Shown here one piece after another: positions 6,513 through 13,557 of a stretch of 13,687 bases of DNA. Within the stretch, counting starts at the first letter, position 1. Every line of letters starts with the position of its first letter. The notes under the pieces are model-generated. The model had not been told where the DNA came from and made no database searches. It saw nothing but the letters and a program-made list of their open reading frames with translations. A program made the translations under genes and the position numbers. Source of the DNA: an uncultured Eubacterium sp. (GTDB lineage Bacteria > Bacillota > Clostridia > Peptostreptococcales > Anaerovoracaceae); NCBI GenBank assembly GCA_947367725.1, contig CANBFZ010000014.1, forward strand, positions 1-13,687, given 5' to 3'.

Positions 6513-8348
6513 ATGGTTAAGACAATCAAAGAGATCCAGAAGATAAAAGAAGAAACACTGCAGTCTTTTGGCAATAGAATCGGAAACGATGACAACAGAA
6601 TTTACATCATGACCTGCTGTGGTACGGGTTGTACCTCATCAGGCGCAATTAAAAATCGGGAAAAGCTCAATGAGCTGATGGACAGAGACGGACTACATGA
6701 TCGTGTGCATGTTGTACAGACTGGCTGTTTCGGTCTTTGTGCGGAGGGACCGATTTTGATGGTTTATCCGGAAAACGTAATGTACACCAACGTAACGCCG
6801 GATGATATCAATGAAATCTGGGAAGCGCATATTAAAAACGGCAGAGTCGTAGAACGTCTGCAATCAGAAAATGAACTGGATTTCTTTTCTAAGCAGATGC
6901 GTATTTCTCTCAGAAACTGCGGTAGAATTGATCCTGAAAATATTGATGAATACATCGCTTATGACGGATATGAAGCGCTGGCAAAAGTACTGACAGAGAT
7001 GGAGCCGGAAGACGTCATAAAAGCGATGAAGGATGCAGGACTTCGCGGCAGAGGCGGCGGCGGATTCCCGACTGGCGTCAAGTGGCAGTTTGCTGCTGAC
7101 CAGCAAGAAAAAGAAAAGTATGTGGTATGTAACGCTGACGAGGGCGACCCGGGCGCGTTTATGGACAGATCTGTTCTGGAAGGCGATCCTCATGCTGTCA
7201 TTGAGGCAATGGCTATTGCAGGTTATGCCATCGGGGCATCTCAGGGCTATGTATATGTACGTGCGGAATATCCAATTGCGGTGCAGAGACTGGCACTTGC
7301 TATCGAGCAGGCGAGAGAATATGGCCTCCTGGGAAATAATGTACTGGGTCTGAAATTTAAATTTGATCTTGATATCAGACTGGGTGCAGGCGCTTTTGTC
7401 TGCGGGGAAGAAACGGCACTTTTGACTTCTATCGAAGGAAACCGCGGCGAACCGCGACTGAAACCGCCGTTCCCGGCAGTAGAAGGTCTCTTTGCGAAGC
7501 CGACCATTATCAATAACGTGGAAACGCTTTCCAATATTCCGCAGATTATCATCAAAGGCGCAGATTGGTTTGCCGGCATCGGTACGGAGAAATCCCACGG
7601 CACCAAAGTCTTTGCCCTTGGCGGAAAGATCAACAATACAGGGCTTGTAGAAGTTCCGATGGGAACGACGCTGCGTGAAATCATTTACGAAATCGGCGGC
7701 GGCATTCCAAACGGAAAGAAATTTAAGGCAGTGCAGACCGGTGGACCTTCCGGCGGCTGTATTCCGGCAGAATTCCTTGACAGCCCAATCGACTACGACT
7801 CTCTGATCGAGCTGCAGTCCATGATGGGTTCCGGCGGTATGATCGTCATGGACGAGGATACCTGTATGGTGGATATCGCAAAATTCTATCTGGAATTTAC
7901 CGTAGACGAATCCTGCGGAAAATGTCCTCCATGCCGGATCGGTACGAAGAGAATGCTGGAAATTCTGACGAAGATTACCGATGGAAAAGGTACGTTGGAA
8001 GATCTGGACGAACTGGAATATCTGGCGAAAAACATCAAGAAGGGTGCACTTTGCGGTCTGGGTCAGACGGCACCGAACCCGGTACTGTCCACGCTGAAAT
8101 ATTTCCGCGACGAGTATGAAGCCCACGTGGTAGACAAAAAATGTCCGGCTGGCGTATGCGTATCGATGCTGCGGTTCGTGGTGCATGATGAACTTTGTAA
8201 GCATTGTGGTCTTTGCGCGAGAAACTGTCCTGCGCAGTGTATTTCTGGCAGCAAGACAACACCTTACGTCATCGACAATGAAAAATGTCTCAAATGCGGC
8301 GTCTGCATGGAAAAATGTCCGTTTAAGGCTATCATGAAGAACGCATAA
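6513..8348 (+). CDS. hydB: HydB, FMN/NAD(H)-binding subunit of bifurcating hydrogenase, module 2
   Basis: NuoF-like flavin subunit (611 aa), the likely site of electron bifurcation between NAD(H) and ferredoxin in HydABC complexes. Domains: N-terminal thioredoxin-like 2Fe-2S domain (C35, C40, C72, C76); FMN/NAD-binding core with GLRGRGGGGFPTG (176-188), NADEGDPGAFMDR and GAGAFVCGEETALL; an SLBB-type region; the 4Fe-4S site ESCGKCPPC (C468, C471, C474, plus a later CGLGQ cysteine); and a C-terminal two-cluster ferredoxin (C562/565/568/572 and a second CLKCGVCMEKC). Start: ATG with GGGAGG just upstream. It is a paralogue of the partial hydB at 1-530, with the same domain order in the overlap. 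The full set of flavin and cluster motifs suggests a working subunit. Confidence 0.96.
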   Translation: MVKTIKEIQKIKEETLQSFGNRIGNDDNRIYIMTCCGTGCTSSGAIKNREKLNELMDRDGLHDRVHVVQTGCFGLCAEGPILMVYPENVMYTNVTPDDINEIWEAHIKNGRVVERLQSENELDFFSKQMRISLRNCGRIDPENIDEYIAYDGYEALAKVLTEMEPEDVIKAMKDAGLRGRGGGGFPTGVKWQFAADQQEKEKYVVCNADEGDPGAFMDRSVLEGDPHAVIEAMAIAGYAIGASQGYVYVRAEYPIAVQRLALAIEQAREYGLLGNNVLGLKFKFDLDIRLGAGAFVCGEETALLTSIEGNRGEPRLKPPFPAVEGLFAKPTIINNVETLSNIPQIIIKGADWFAGIGTEKSHGTKVFALGGKINNTGLVEVPMGTTLREIIYEIGGGIPNGKKFKAVQTGGPSGGCIPAEFLDSPIDYDSLIELQSMMGSGGMIVMDEDTCMVDIAKFYLEFTVDESCGKCPPCRIGTKRMLEILTKITDGKGTLEDLDELEYLAKNIKKGALCGLGQTAPNPVLSTLKYFRDEYEAHVVDKKCPAGVCVSMLRFVVHDELCKHCGLCARNCPAQCISGSKTTPYVIDNEKCLKCGVCMEKCPFKAIMKNA

Positions 8349-8364
8349 ACTGGAGGGCGAAGTG

Positions 8365-10122
8365 ATGAAGAATAAGAAAAGAGTACAATTAACCATAGAT
8401 GGCATGGATGTCAACGTGCCGGAAGATTACACCATACTGCAGGCGGCAAAGCAAGTGAATATCAAGATTCCGACCTTGTGTTTTCTCAAAGACGTTTGTG
8501 AGATCGGCTGCTGCCGTATGTGCCTTGTAGAGGTGGAAGGTGCGAAGAACTGGCAGGCTTCCTGCGTACAGAAAGTGGCAGAAGGGATGGTAGTAAAAAC
8601 CCATACGCCGGATATTCTGAATTTTAGAAAGAAGAATCTGGAGCTGATTCTGTCCAATCATCCTGCTATGTGCCAGAGCTGCAATAGAGGTTCTACGGGG
8701 TGCGAACTGAAGACTTTGGCTAACACCATGGATACAGAGTTTGCCAACTACGCCAAGAATCAGGAAGTGGTAACTGCCAATCAGGTCATGGATATCGATA
8801 ACGGGATTTCCATCATGCGTGATCCGAATCGGTGTATTTTGTGCAGAAGATGTATCAGCGTCTGCCACAATGTACAGACGGTTGGTGCCATTGACGTGAT
8901 CAACAGAGGGTTCAGCACGGTGGTCAGCACGACTTTCAACCGCCCGATCGATGAGTCAAAGTGCGTCAACTGCGGACAGTGTATCAACGTGTGTCCGACC
9001 GGTGCGCTGCAAGAACATTCCACGCTGGATGAACTTTGGGATCTGATGAAAGATCCTGAGAAACATGTTGTGGTGCAGACTGCGCCTGCTGTCAGAGCCG
9101 CCTTGGGTGAAGAATTCGGCATGCCGTTTGGCACAGATGTGACTGGAAAAATGGTCACCGCATTGCGTATGATCGGCTTTGATAAGGTGTTTGATACAGA
9201 TACTGCCGCGGATCTTACAATTATGGAAGAAGGGACGGAACTTTTGGACCGTCTGCACAATGGCGGAAAGCTGCCGCTGATTACTTCTTGTTCTCCAGGC
9301 TGGATTAAGTTCTGCGAACATTTCTTCCCAGATATGCTGGAGCATCTGTCATCCTGTAAATCTCCGCATGAAATGATGGGCGCTATGGTAAAATCCTATT
9401 ATGCGGAGAAGGCTGGCATCGATCCTGCAAATATTGCAGTGATTTCTGTGATGCCTTGTACAGCAAAGAAGTTCGAAGCACAGAGAGAGGAACTGGCGGC
9501 AACTGGTTATCCAGATGTTGATTTGGTACTTACCACCAGAGAATTGGCGCGGGCGATTTCTGCATTTGGCATTGACTTTCCTGCGCTGCCTGACAGCGAT
9601 TTTGATCATCCATTGGGTGTTTCTACAGGCGCTGCCACGATCTTTGGTGCGACCGGCGGTGTAATGGAAGCGGCATTGCGTACCGTTGCGGATATCATCA
9701 CGGGTGAAAGCTCTGATTCCATCGATTATATGCAGGTACGCGGTCAGGTGTCGGGTATCAAAGAAATGGAAGTGGAAATCGGCGACGTAAAACTGAAAGC
9801 TGCAGCGGCGCATGGCTTGGGCAATGCAAGAAAACTAATGGAAAGAATTCAGGCGGGCGAGCATTTTGACTTTGTGGAAGTCATGGCGTGTCCTGGTGGC
9901 TGCGTCAATGGCGGCGGACAGCCACAGCAGCCATCTTCTGTCCGTAACTGGATGGATTTAGGCGCAGAGCGTGCGAAAGCACTGTACACCAGCGATCACG
10001 AAAGTTTTGTAAGAAAGTCTCACAAAAATCCGGTGATCAAGGAGTTGTATAAAACATATCTGGAAAAACCAGGAAGTGAAAAGGCGCATCATTTGCTCCA
10101 CACACATTATCATGCAAGATAA
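8365..10122 (+). CDS. hydA: HydA, catalytic [FeFe]-hydrogenase subunit, module 2
   Basis: Catalytic subunit (585 aa) of the second hydrogenase. Domains: 2Fe-2S (C39, C50, C53, C67, with extra C45 and C49); His-ligated 4Fe-4S (H99, C103, C106, C113); two ferredoxin clusters (CILCRRCISVC and CVNCGQCINVC); and an H-cluster domain with L1 TSCSPGW (307-313), L2 MPCTAKKFE (from 363) and L3 EVMACPGGCVNGGGQP (from 505). It differs from HydA of module 1: L1 has Ser310 in place of the second Cys, and the C106-C113 spacing has one extra residue. The C-terminus (KSHKNP, then EKAHHLLHTHY) is the classic [FeFe]-hydrogenase tail. A GTG at 8362 is directly followed by ATG at 8365; the ATG is eight bases from GGAGG and is preferred. 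Last gene of the hydCBA operon, followed by a terminator. Confidence 0.95.
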   Translation: MKNKKRVQLTIDGMDVNVPEDYTILQAAKQVNIKIPTLCFLKDVCEIGCCRMCLVEVEGAKNWQASCVQKVAEGMVVKTHTPDILNFRKKNLELILSNHPAMCQSCNRGSTGCELKTLANTMDTEFANYAKNQEVVTANQVMDIDNGISIMRDPNRCILCRRCISVCHNVQTVGAIDVINRGFSTVVSTTFNRPIDESKCVNCGQCINVCPTGALQEHSTLDELWDLMKDPEKHVVVQTAPAVRAALGEEFGMPFGTDVTGKMVTALRMIGFDKVFDTDTAADLTIMEEGTELLDRLHNGGKLPLITSCSPGWIKFCEHFFPDMLEHLSSCKSPHEMMGAMVKSYYAEKAGIDPANIAVISVMPCTAKKFEAQREELAATGYPDVDLVLTTRELARAISAFGIDFPALPDSDFDHPLGVSTGAATIFGATGGVMEAALRTVADIITGESSDSIDYMQVRGQVSGIKEMEVEIGDVKLKAAAAHGLGNARKLMERIQAGEHFDFVEVMACPGGCVNGGGQPQQPSSVRNWMDLGAERAKALYTSDHESFVRKSHKNPVIKELYKTYLEKPGSEKAHHLLHTHYHAR

Positions 10123-10150
10123 CAAAATAGCATAATGACATTCCCGGAAA

Positions 10151-10206
10151 AGGAAACGACCCCTATGTACAGCATATCACTGTCCATAGGGTAGTTTCTT
10201 TTTTGT
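10151..10206 (+). terminator. Intrinsic terminator of the hydCBA operon
   Basis: The left arm GAAACGACCCCTATG pairs with CATAGGGTAGTTTC (10185-10198), with a small bulge, and is followed by a T-rich run (CTTTTTTG). It lies about 30 bases after the hydA stop. Confidence 0.88.
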
Positions 10207-10500
10207 TATGTAGGAAATCTCGATGTATCGATATTTCCGGAATATCAACGCATACTTCGTATGCGCCTCCGCGCATTTCTTTTACTGCGCTGCCTTTGCA
10301 AAGCTGACAAAATGTAACGATTACTATATTTTTGTCAGCAAATGAAGGAAATCGGGCAAATATCACCAGTGTTTTCTCGGCGCATATTGACAGAACTGAC
10401 AAATTTCATGATTTTTGTCAGTTCTGTCAGCAAAAACGAGAAAAATGCTGACAAAACTGACAGATTTTCTGGATTTTGTCCAATTTGTCAGTATAAAAGG
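10207..10500. repeat. Hairpin-dense intergenic stretch with CTGACA/TGTCAG units
   Basis: No convincing gene is seen here. Five inverted repeats follow each other: 10213-10224 with 10227-10238 (one mismatch); CGCATAC/GTATGCG at 10249-10265; GCTGACAAAA (10303-10312) with 10330-10339; a perfect 16-bp stem TGACAGAACTGACAAA (10388-10403) with 10414-10429; and 10448-10455 with 10484-10491 plus an inner GACA/TGTC pair. CTGACA occurs four times and TGTCAG four times between 10304 and 10491. This could be a cluster of binding half-sites, a structured RNA, or the remains of a small non-autonomous element; the sequence does not decide. Confidence 0.6.
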
Positions 10501-10533
10501 GGTAAGCCGATTAAGTCTGTAAACTGGTGTAAA

Positions 10534-10706
10534 TTAGAAAAAGAAAAGGGAAAAGACCCCGAGAGAGCCTTCCTGGACCGTCTCTTGCGCGAAACTTTGA
10601 TAGCAGACTGCTGTATAAACAAAAACGGGCGGAAATACCCACGCTAGCGTATTACATCATCTACACAGGAAAGGAACCGCGGGATATGGAAGAAATTACA
10701 AAATGA
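10534..10706 (+). other. Possible decayed coding remnant with a frameshift
   Basis: One open frame reads LEKEKGKDPERAFLDRLLRE and continues to about 10620. From there the -1 frame (starting at 10620) carries on as QKRAEIPTLAYYIIYTGKEP and then RDMEEITK, ending at TGA 10704-10706. The change sits at an A/C tract (AAACAAAAAC). Both pieces look protein-like but I recognise no family. There is no start codon with a ribosome site, and the ATG at 10342 that would open the first frame lies inside the hairpin field. It is called a remnant with low confidence; chance open frames are a real alternative. Confidence 0.22.
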
Positions 10707-10762
10707 ATGGGATTTTGTGTTAAAGAAGTAGACGTGCTGTAACAGAAATTTTGGAAATGTAA

Positions 10763-10801
10763 AAGCCCCTTGTCTGACGTGCGTTGGACAGGGGGCTTGT
10801 T
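10763..10801. terminator. Bidirectional terminator hairpin downstream of kal
   Basis: AAGCCCCTTGTC (10763-10774) pairs with GACAGGGGGCTT (10787-10798), 11 of 12 positions matching. On the minus strand, leaving kal (stop at 10878), the stem ends in GGGGCTTTTACATTT; on the plus strand it is followed by GTTTT. It probably ends the kal transcript about 80 bases after its stop codon. Confidence 0.75.
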
Positions 10802-10877
10802 TTCATGTATTTGTTGCTGCGGACAACAAAATTTCCGGAATTCCCTTCATGTGTATTGCAAGGGAAGACAGGTGTTC

Positions 10878-11270
10878 TTATTTTCTCTTGAAGTCTTTCG
10901 GTGTTACGCAAGTACCAGTTGCTCTTGCAACAACGATTGGTTCTTCTAAGAAATCAGCAGCGGAAGCGTTGATGTCCTTTCTGGAAACAATAACTTTTCT
11001 TGCTTCGAATGTCATCTTTCTGGAAGTGTTGCCGATTTTAGTGATTTCGCCGTATGCTTCGATGTAGTCACCAGCGTAAGTCGGTGCTAAGAATTCTACG
11101 TTGTCGTAAGCGCAGAACAGACCTTCATCTCCATCCAGTTTGATTAACAGTTCGGTTGCAACGTCACCAAACAGGTGAACCATGTGTGCGCCGTCAACCA
11201 ATTCGCCGCCGTAATGTGCATCTTTTGCGGACATTCTGACTCTGATTAATGATGTGATTTTCTCTTCCAT
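10878..11270 (-). CDS. kal: 3-aminobutyryl-CoA ammonia-lyase (Kal), lysine fermentation
   Basis: Cytoplasmic hotdog-fold enzyme (130 aa, the family's usual size) that removes ammonia from L-3-aminobutyryl-CoA to give crotonyl-CoA (EC 4.3.1.14), the step linking lysine fermentation to butyrate formation. Family features I recognise: [20 protein letters not shown] at residues 9-28, [34 protein letters not shown] and GNTSRKM-FEARKVI. The start at 11270 is preferred over one 20 codons upstream: AGGAG lies a few bases before it, and the extra residues are basic and not family-like. It stands alone on the minus strand, divergent from a Kdd-fused sigma-54 activator, with a near-consensus sigma-54 promoter about 120 bases upstream. 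The usual pathway partners (kamA, kamDE, kdd, kce) are not in the window. A general acyl-CoA thioesterase is the main alternative, made unlikely by the motif match and the neighbour. Confidence 0.9.
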   Translation of the reverse strand: MEEKITSLIRVRMSAKDAHYGGELVDGAHMVHLFGDVATELLIKLDGDEGLFCAYDNVEFLAPTYAGDYIEAYGEITKIGNTSRKMTFEARKVIVSRKDINASAADFLEEPIVVARATGTCVTPKDFKRK

Positions 11271-11387
11271 TTTAATTCTCCTTCTAGTGCCCTTTTTCTT
11301 ATCTGCCGCATGGCGTCCTGAAAAAGGCAAATTTTAATAAATTCGTTTTCTATATCCAATTATATACTGGAAAACTATAAATAACAA

Positions 11388-11416
11388 TTGCAAATTGTGT
11401 GCCAATGGGTTATCAT
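11388..11416 (+). promoter_or_regulatory. Possible sigma-A-type promoter of the activator gene
   Basis: TTGCAA (11388-11393, 4/6) and TATCAT (11411-11416, 5/6) are separated by 17 bp, giving a start near 11423. The -35 box coincides with the -12 element of the opposing kal promoter, so the two polymerases would compete. The match is moderate and the call tentative. Confidence 0.4.
11389..11405 (-). promoter_or_regulatory. Sigma-54 (-24/-12) promoter driving kal
   Basis: On the minus strand this reads TTGGCACACAATTTGCA: TGGCAC, five bases, TTGCA, a full match to the sigma-54 consensus TGGCAC-N5-TTGCW, with the GG and GC elements 12 bp apart. The predicted start is near 11379, leaving a leader of about 108 nt before kal. 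The divergent neighbour encodes a sigma-54 activator, which strongly supports the call. Confidence 0.88.
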
Positions 11417-11434
11417 TGAAAATACGAAGAGAAC

Positions 11435-11480
11435 GAACCGAAAAAGGTTCACCTAAAAAGGAGTGAATCGAAAATGACCC
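11435..11480. promoter_or_regulatory. Candidate activator-binding sites upstream of kal and at the activator start
   Basis: The palindrome GAACCGAAAAAGGTTC (11435-11450) matches the GAAC-N8-GTTC element found twice downstream of the activator gene. A degenerate second copy, GAATCGAAAATGACCC (11465-11480), starts 30 bp later and overlaps the ribosome site region and start codon of the activator. Relative to the kal sigma-54 promoter the centres are at about -63 and -93, acceptable for an enhancer. Their place in the activator's own leader suggests autoregulation. Confidence 0.6.
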
Positions 11481-13549
11481 GTAACTATGGAACCAATCGT
11501 GTCTTAGAACCGCAGCATGTATTGCCCACTTCAGCGTGGCGCCTTGACAATAGTCGCAAACTGTTACCAGCAGAAATCAGGGTAGATATTAAGCGAATTC
11601 ACATAGAGGGAACCAGTTTTAAGCAGATTTGTTTGGAAGCCAATGACAATGATCAGAGAATTAAGCAGAAGATTATGGATATCGTGATCAGGCGTGGAAA
11701 GCTGCACAACCCGGTGACTGATACAGGAGGGCTTGTCTATGGAACTGTATCGGAAATCGGTCCGGCATATGACAATAAGAAAAATTTTGTGCCAGGAGAA
11801 GAGGTTGTTTGCAATGCGTCATTGGCGTCGGTTCCGATTTATATAGATCGGATTTTATCCATTGATAGAGCGTTCGGACAGATAGAAGTGGAAGGCTATG
11901 CGATTTTATATGATGAGGTTCCTTTAGTAAGGCGACCGGTAGGCATTCCTATCCATCTGCTGCTTTTCGCTTTTAATGAATCGGGAACCCTTTACAGAAT
12001 CAGTAATACCGCAGTGGGAAAAAGAAAATTTCTGATTGTAGGGAATAATTTGCTTTCAAATCTTTTGTTTGGCTATGCAGTGCGTAAAGTTGCGCGAGAA
12101 GATGCGGAGGTTGTCTGTCTGCTGGACAAAAAGACGGATCGGGTACTGCGGGGGAAATCGATTGATGATTTGATTACAAAGGTTTTTACCAAGGTGCATT
12201 ATGTGGATATTTTGAAACCGATGGAATGTCTCTCAGGACTGCAGGCAGATTCTCTGTTCGATTTATCCATCAACTGTGCAGATATTCCAGGTGCGGAAAC
12301 CATCAACATTCTTGCCACAAAGAGCGGTGGAACTGTTGTATTTGCAAACTTAATCAACAACTATAATATTGCCCTTTATATCACCGAGTCAATTTCCAGA
12401 CAGCTGGATATCAGATGTGCTGACGGTTATCTGGAAGCATATGATGAGTTCGATATTGAAATTGTCAAAGATTTGGTGCCATATATTGAGAAAGCAGAAA
12501 CAGCGGACCGGCACGTGGACGATGATCCGGCGTATCCGATTAACAGGCAAACTCGTCTGATGGAAGTTTCGGGGCAGCGTCACACCATGCTGGAAGATTT
12601 TGTTTGTGAAAGCAGAGCGATGGCGACGGTCCTTGATGAAATTTTGACGGTTTCCAAATATGACTGTAATGTACTGATTACAGGCGATACAGGGGTCGGA
12701 AAAGAGAAAGTCGGCAATATCATACACAAAAATAGCAATCGAAAGATGCAGCCGTTTATAAAAGTCAACTGTGCATCCATTTCGCCAAGTTTGATCGAGT
12801 CGGAGTTTTTCGGATATGAAAAAGGTGCGTTCACAGGCGCCAGCGCGGCAGGCAAAAAAGGCTATTTTGAACTAGCGGATAATGGAGATATCTTTTTAGA
12901 TGAAATTGGCGAATTACAGGCAGATATGCAGGCCAAGCTTTTGCGCGTCATCCAGGATGGTGAATTTTTTAGAGTTGGCGGAACCACGCCGATCAAAACC
13001 AACGTGCGCATTCTATCTGCTACCAACAGAGATTTGGAGGAGATGATAGAAGCGCAGAGATTTCGTAGAGACTTGTATTATAGATTGAATGTAGTACGGT
13101 TGAAAGTGCCCAATCTCAGGGAGCGTGCAGGCGATATCCCGGCTTTGATTCGTCATTTTCTGAAGAAATACAGCGATAAGTTTGAAATACAGCGAAAGAT
13201 TGACGAAGATGCGGTAGAATACTTGAAACAGTGCGAATGGCCAGGAAATATTAGAGAGCTGGAAAATATGGTGCAGCGCCTGATGATTTCCGCCAAAGGA
13301 GAGCAGATCACACTTCTGGATGTGATGCGGGAACTTCATGCAGAGGTCTTTGAAACGACCAGCTTAGATCTTGCTTCGATGAAAGAAGATGAGGGAAAGG
13401 TGATGGATTTGGAAAAGATGGTGAACAACTTTGAGAAAAACATCATTAAGCATGCCTGTGAGAAATACGGTTCGACTAGAAAAGTAGCGAAAGCCATTGG
13501 AATTAGCCAGACACAGCTAGTGAGGAAAAAGAAAAAGTACGCGCTTTAA
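11474..13549 (+). CDS. Sigma-54-dependent transcriptional activator with N-terminal Kdd-like (3,5-diaminohexanoate dehydrogenase) sensor domain
   Basis: Cytoplasmic enhancer-binding protein, 691 aa. Residues 1 to about 345 resemble L-erythro-3,5-diaminohexanoate dehydrogenase (Kdd) over its full length (YGTNRVLEP at the start, then H78NPVTDTGG, GTVSEIG, and a later LSINCADIP). Its Rossmann loop G190NNLLSNLLFG lacks the usual glycine pattern, so catalysis is doubtful. The AAA+ domain (about 370-605) has Walker A GDTGVGKE (404-411), the sigma-54 contact loop GAFTGA (451-456), Walker B with IFLDE (473-477), and RRDLYYRLNV. The C-terminus (about 656-691, STRKVAKAIGISQTQLVRKKKKY) is a helix-turn-helix. 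There is no receiver, PAS or GAF domain. AGGAG lies 10 bases before the ATG. Divergent kal and sigma-54 promoters on both sides indicate that it activates lysine-fermentation genes, probably on binding a pathway intermediate such as 3,5-diaminohexanoate. The ligand is inference; the activator assignment is firm. Confidence 0.92.
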   Translation: MTRNYGTNRVLEPQHVLPTSAWRLDNSRKLLPAEIRVDIKRIHIEGTSFKQICLEANDNDQRIKQKIMDIVIRRGKLHNPVTDTGGLVYGTVSEIGPAYDNKKNFVPGEEVVCNASLASVPIYIDRILSIDRAFGQIEVEGYAILYDEVPLVRRPVGIPIHLLLFAFNESGTLYRISNTAVGKRKFLIVGNNLLSNLLFGYAVRKVAREDAEVVCLLDKKTDRVLRGKSIDDLITKVFTKVHYVDILKPMECLSGLQADSLFDLSINCADIPGAETINILATKSGGTVVFANLINNYNIALYITESISRQLDIRCADGYLEAYDEFDIEIVKDLVPYIEKAETADRHVDDDPAYPINRQTRLMEVSGQRHTMLEDFVCESRAMATVLDEILTVSKYDCNVLITGDTGVGKEKVGNIIHKNSNRKMQPFIKVNCASISPSLIESEFFGYEKGAFTGASAAGKKGYFELADNGDIFLDEIGELQADMQAKLLRVIQDGEFFRVGGTTPIKTNVRILSATNRDLEEMIEAQRFRRDLYYRLNVVRLKVPNLRERAGDIPALIRHFLKKYSDKFEIQRKIDEDAVEYLKQCEWPGNIRELENMVQRLMISAKGEQITLLDVMRELHAEVFETTSLDLASMKEDEGKVMDLEKMVNNFEKNIIKHACEKYGSTRKVAKAIGISQTQLVRKKKKYAL

Positions 13550-13557
13550 TATCTGAT

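Noticed and set aside
6864..8414. Long open frame (516 aa) on the minus strand opposite hydB of module 2
   Set aside because: It lies antisense to an unmistakable hydB with all cofactor motifs, its translation is low-complexity (Cys/His/Arg/Phe-rich) as expected from the reverse of a conserved gene, and it has no ribosome site.
10163..10402. Minus-strand open frame of 79 aa
   Set aside because: It ends inside the hydCBA terminator, crosses several hairpins and has no ribosome site.
10300..10495. CRISPR-like array
   Set aside because: The repeated units are only six to ten bases long, occur in both orientations and have irregular spacing, so there are no uniform repeats and spacers.
10618..10626. 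Programmed -1 frameshift site
   Set aside because: The heptamer in frame is C-AAA-AAC rather than a standard slippery A-AAA-AAC, and there is no credible upstream gene start, so decay or chance is likelier.
10342..10647. Plus-strand open frame of 101 aa beginning at ATG 10342
   Set aside because: There is no Shine-Dalgarno site, and the first 50 codons run through perfect inverted repeats, so it is not accepted as a gene; only the later part is noted as a possible remnant.
11271..11330. 20-residue N-terminal extension of Kal
   Set aside because: The extension is basic and unlike the family, while the internal ATG at 11270 has a well-placed AGGAG.
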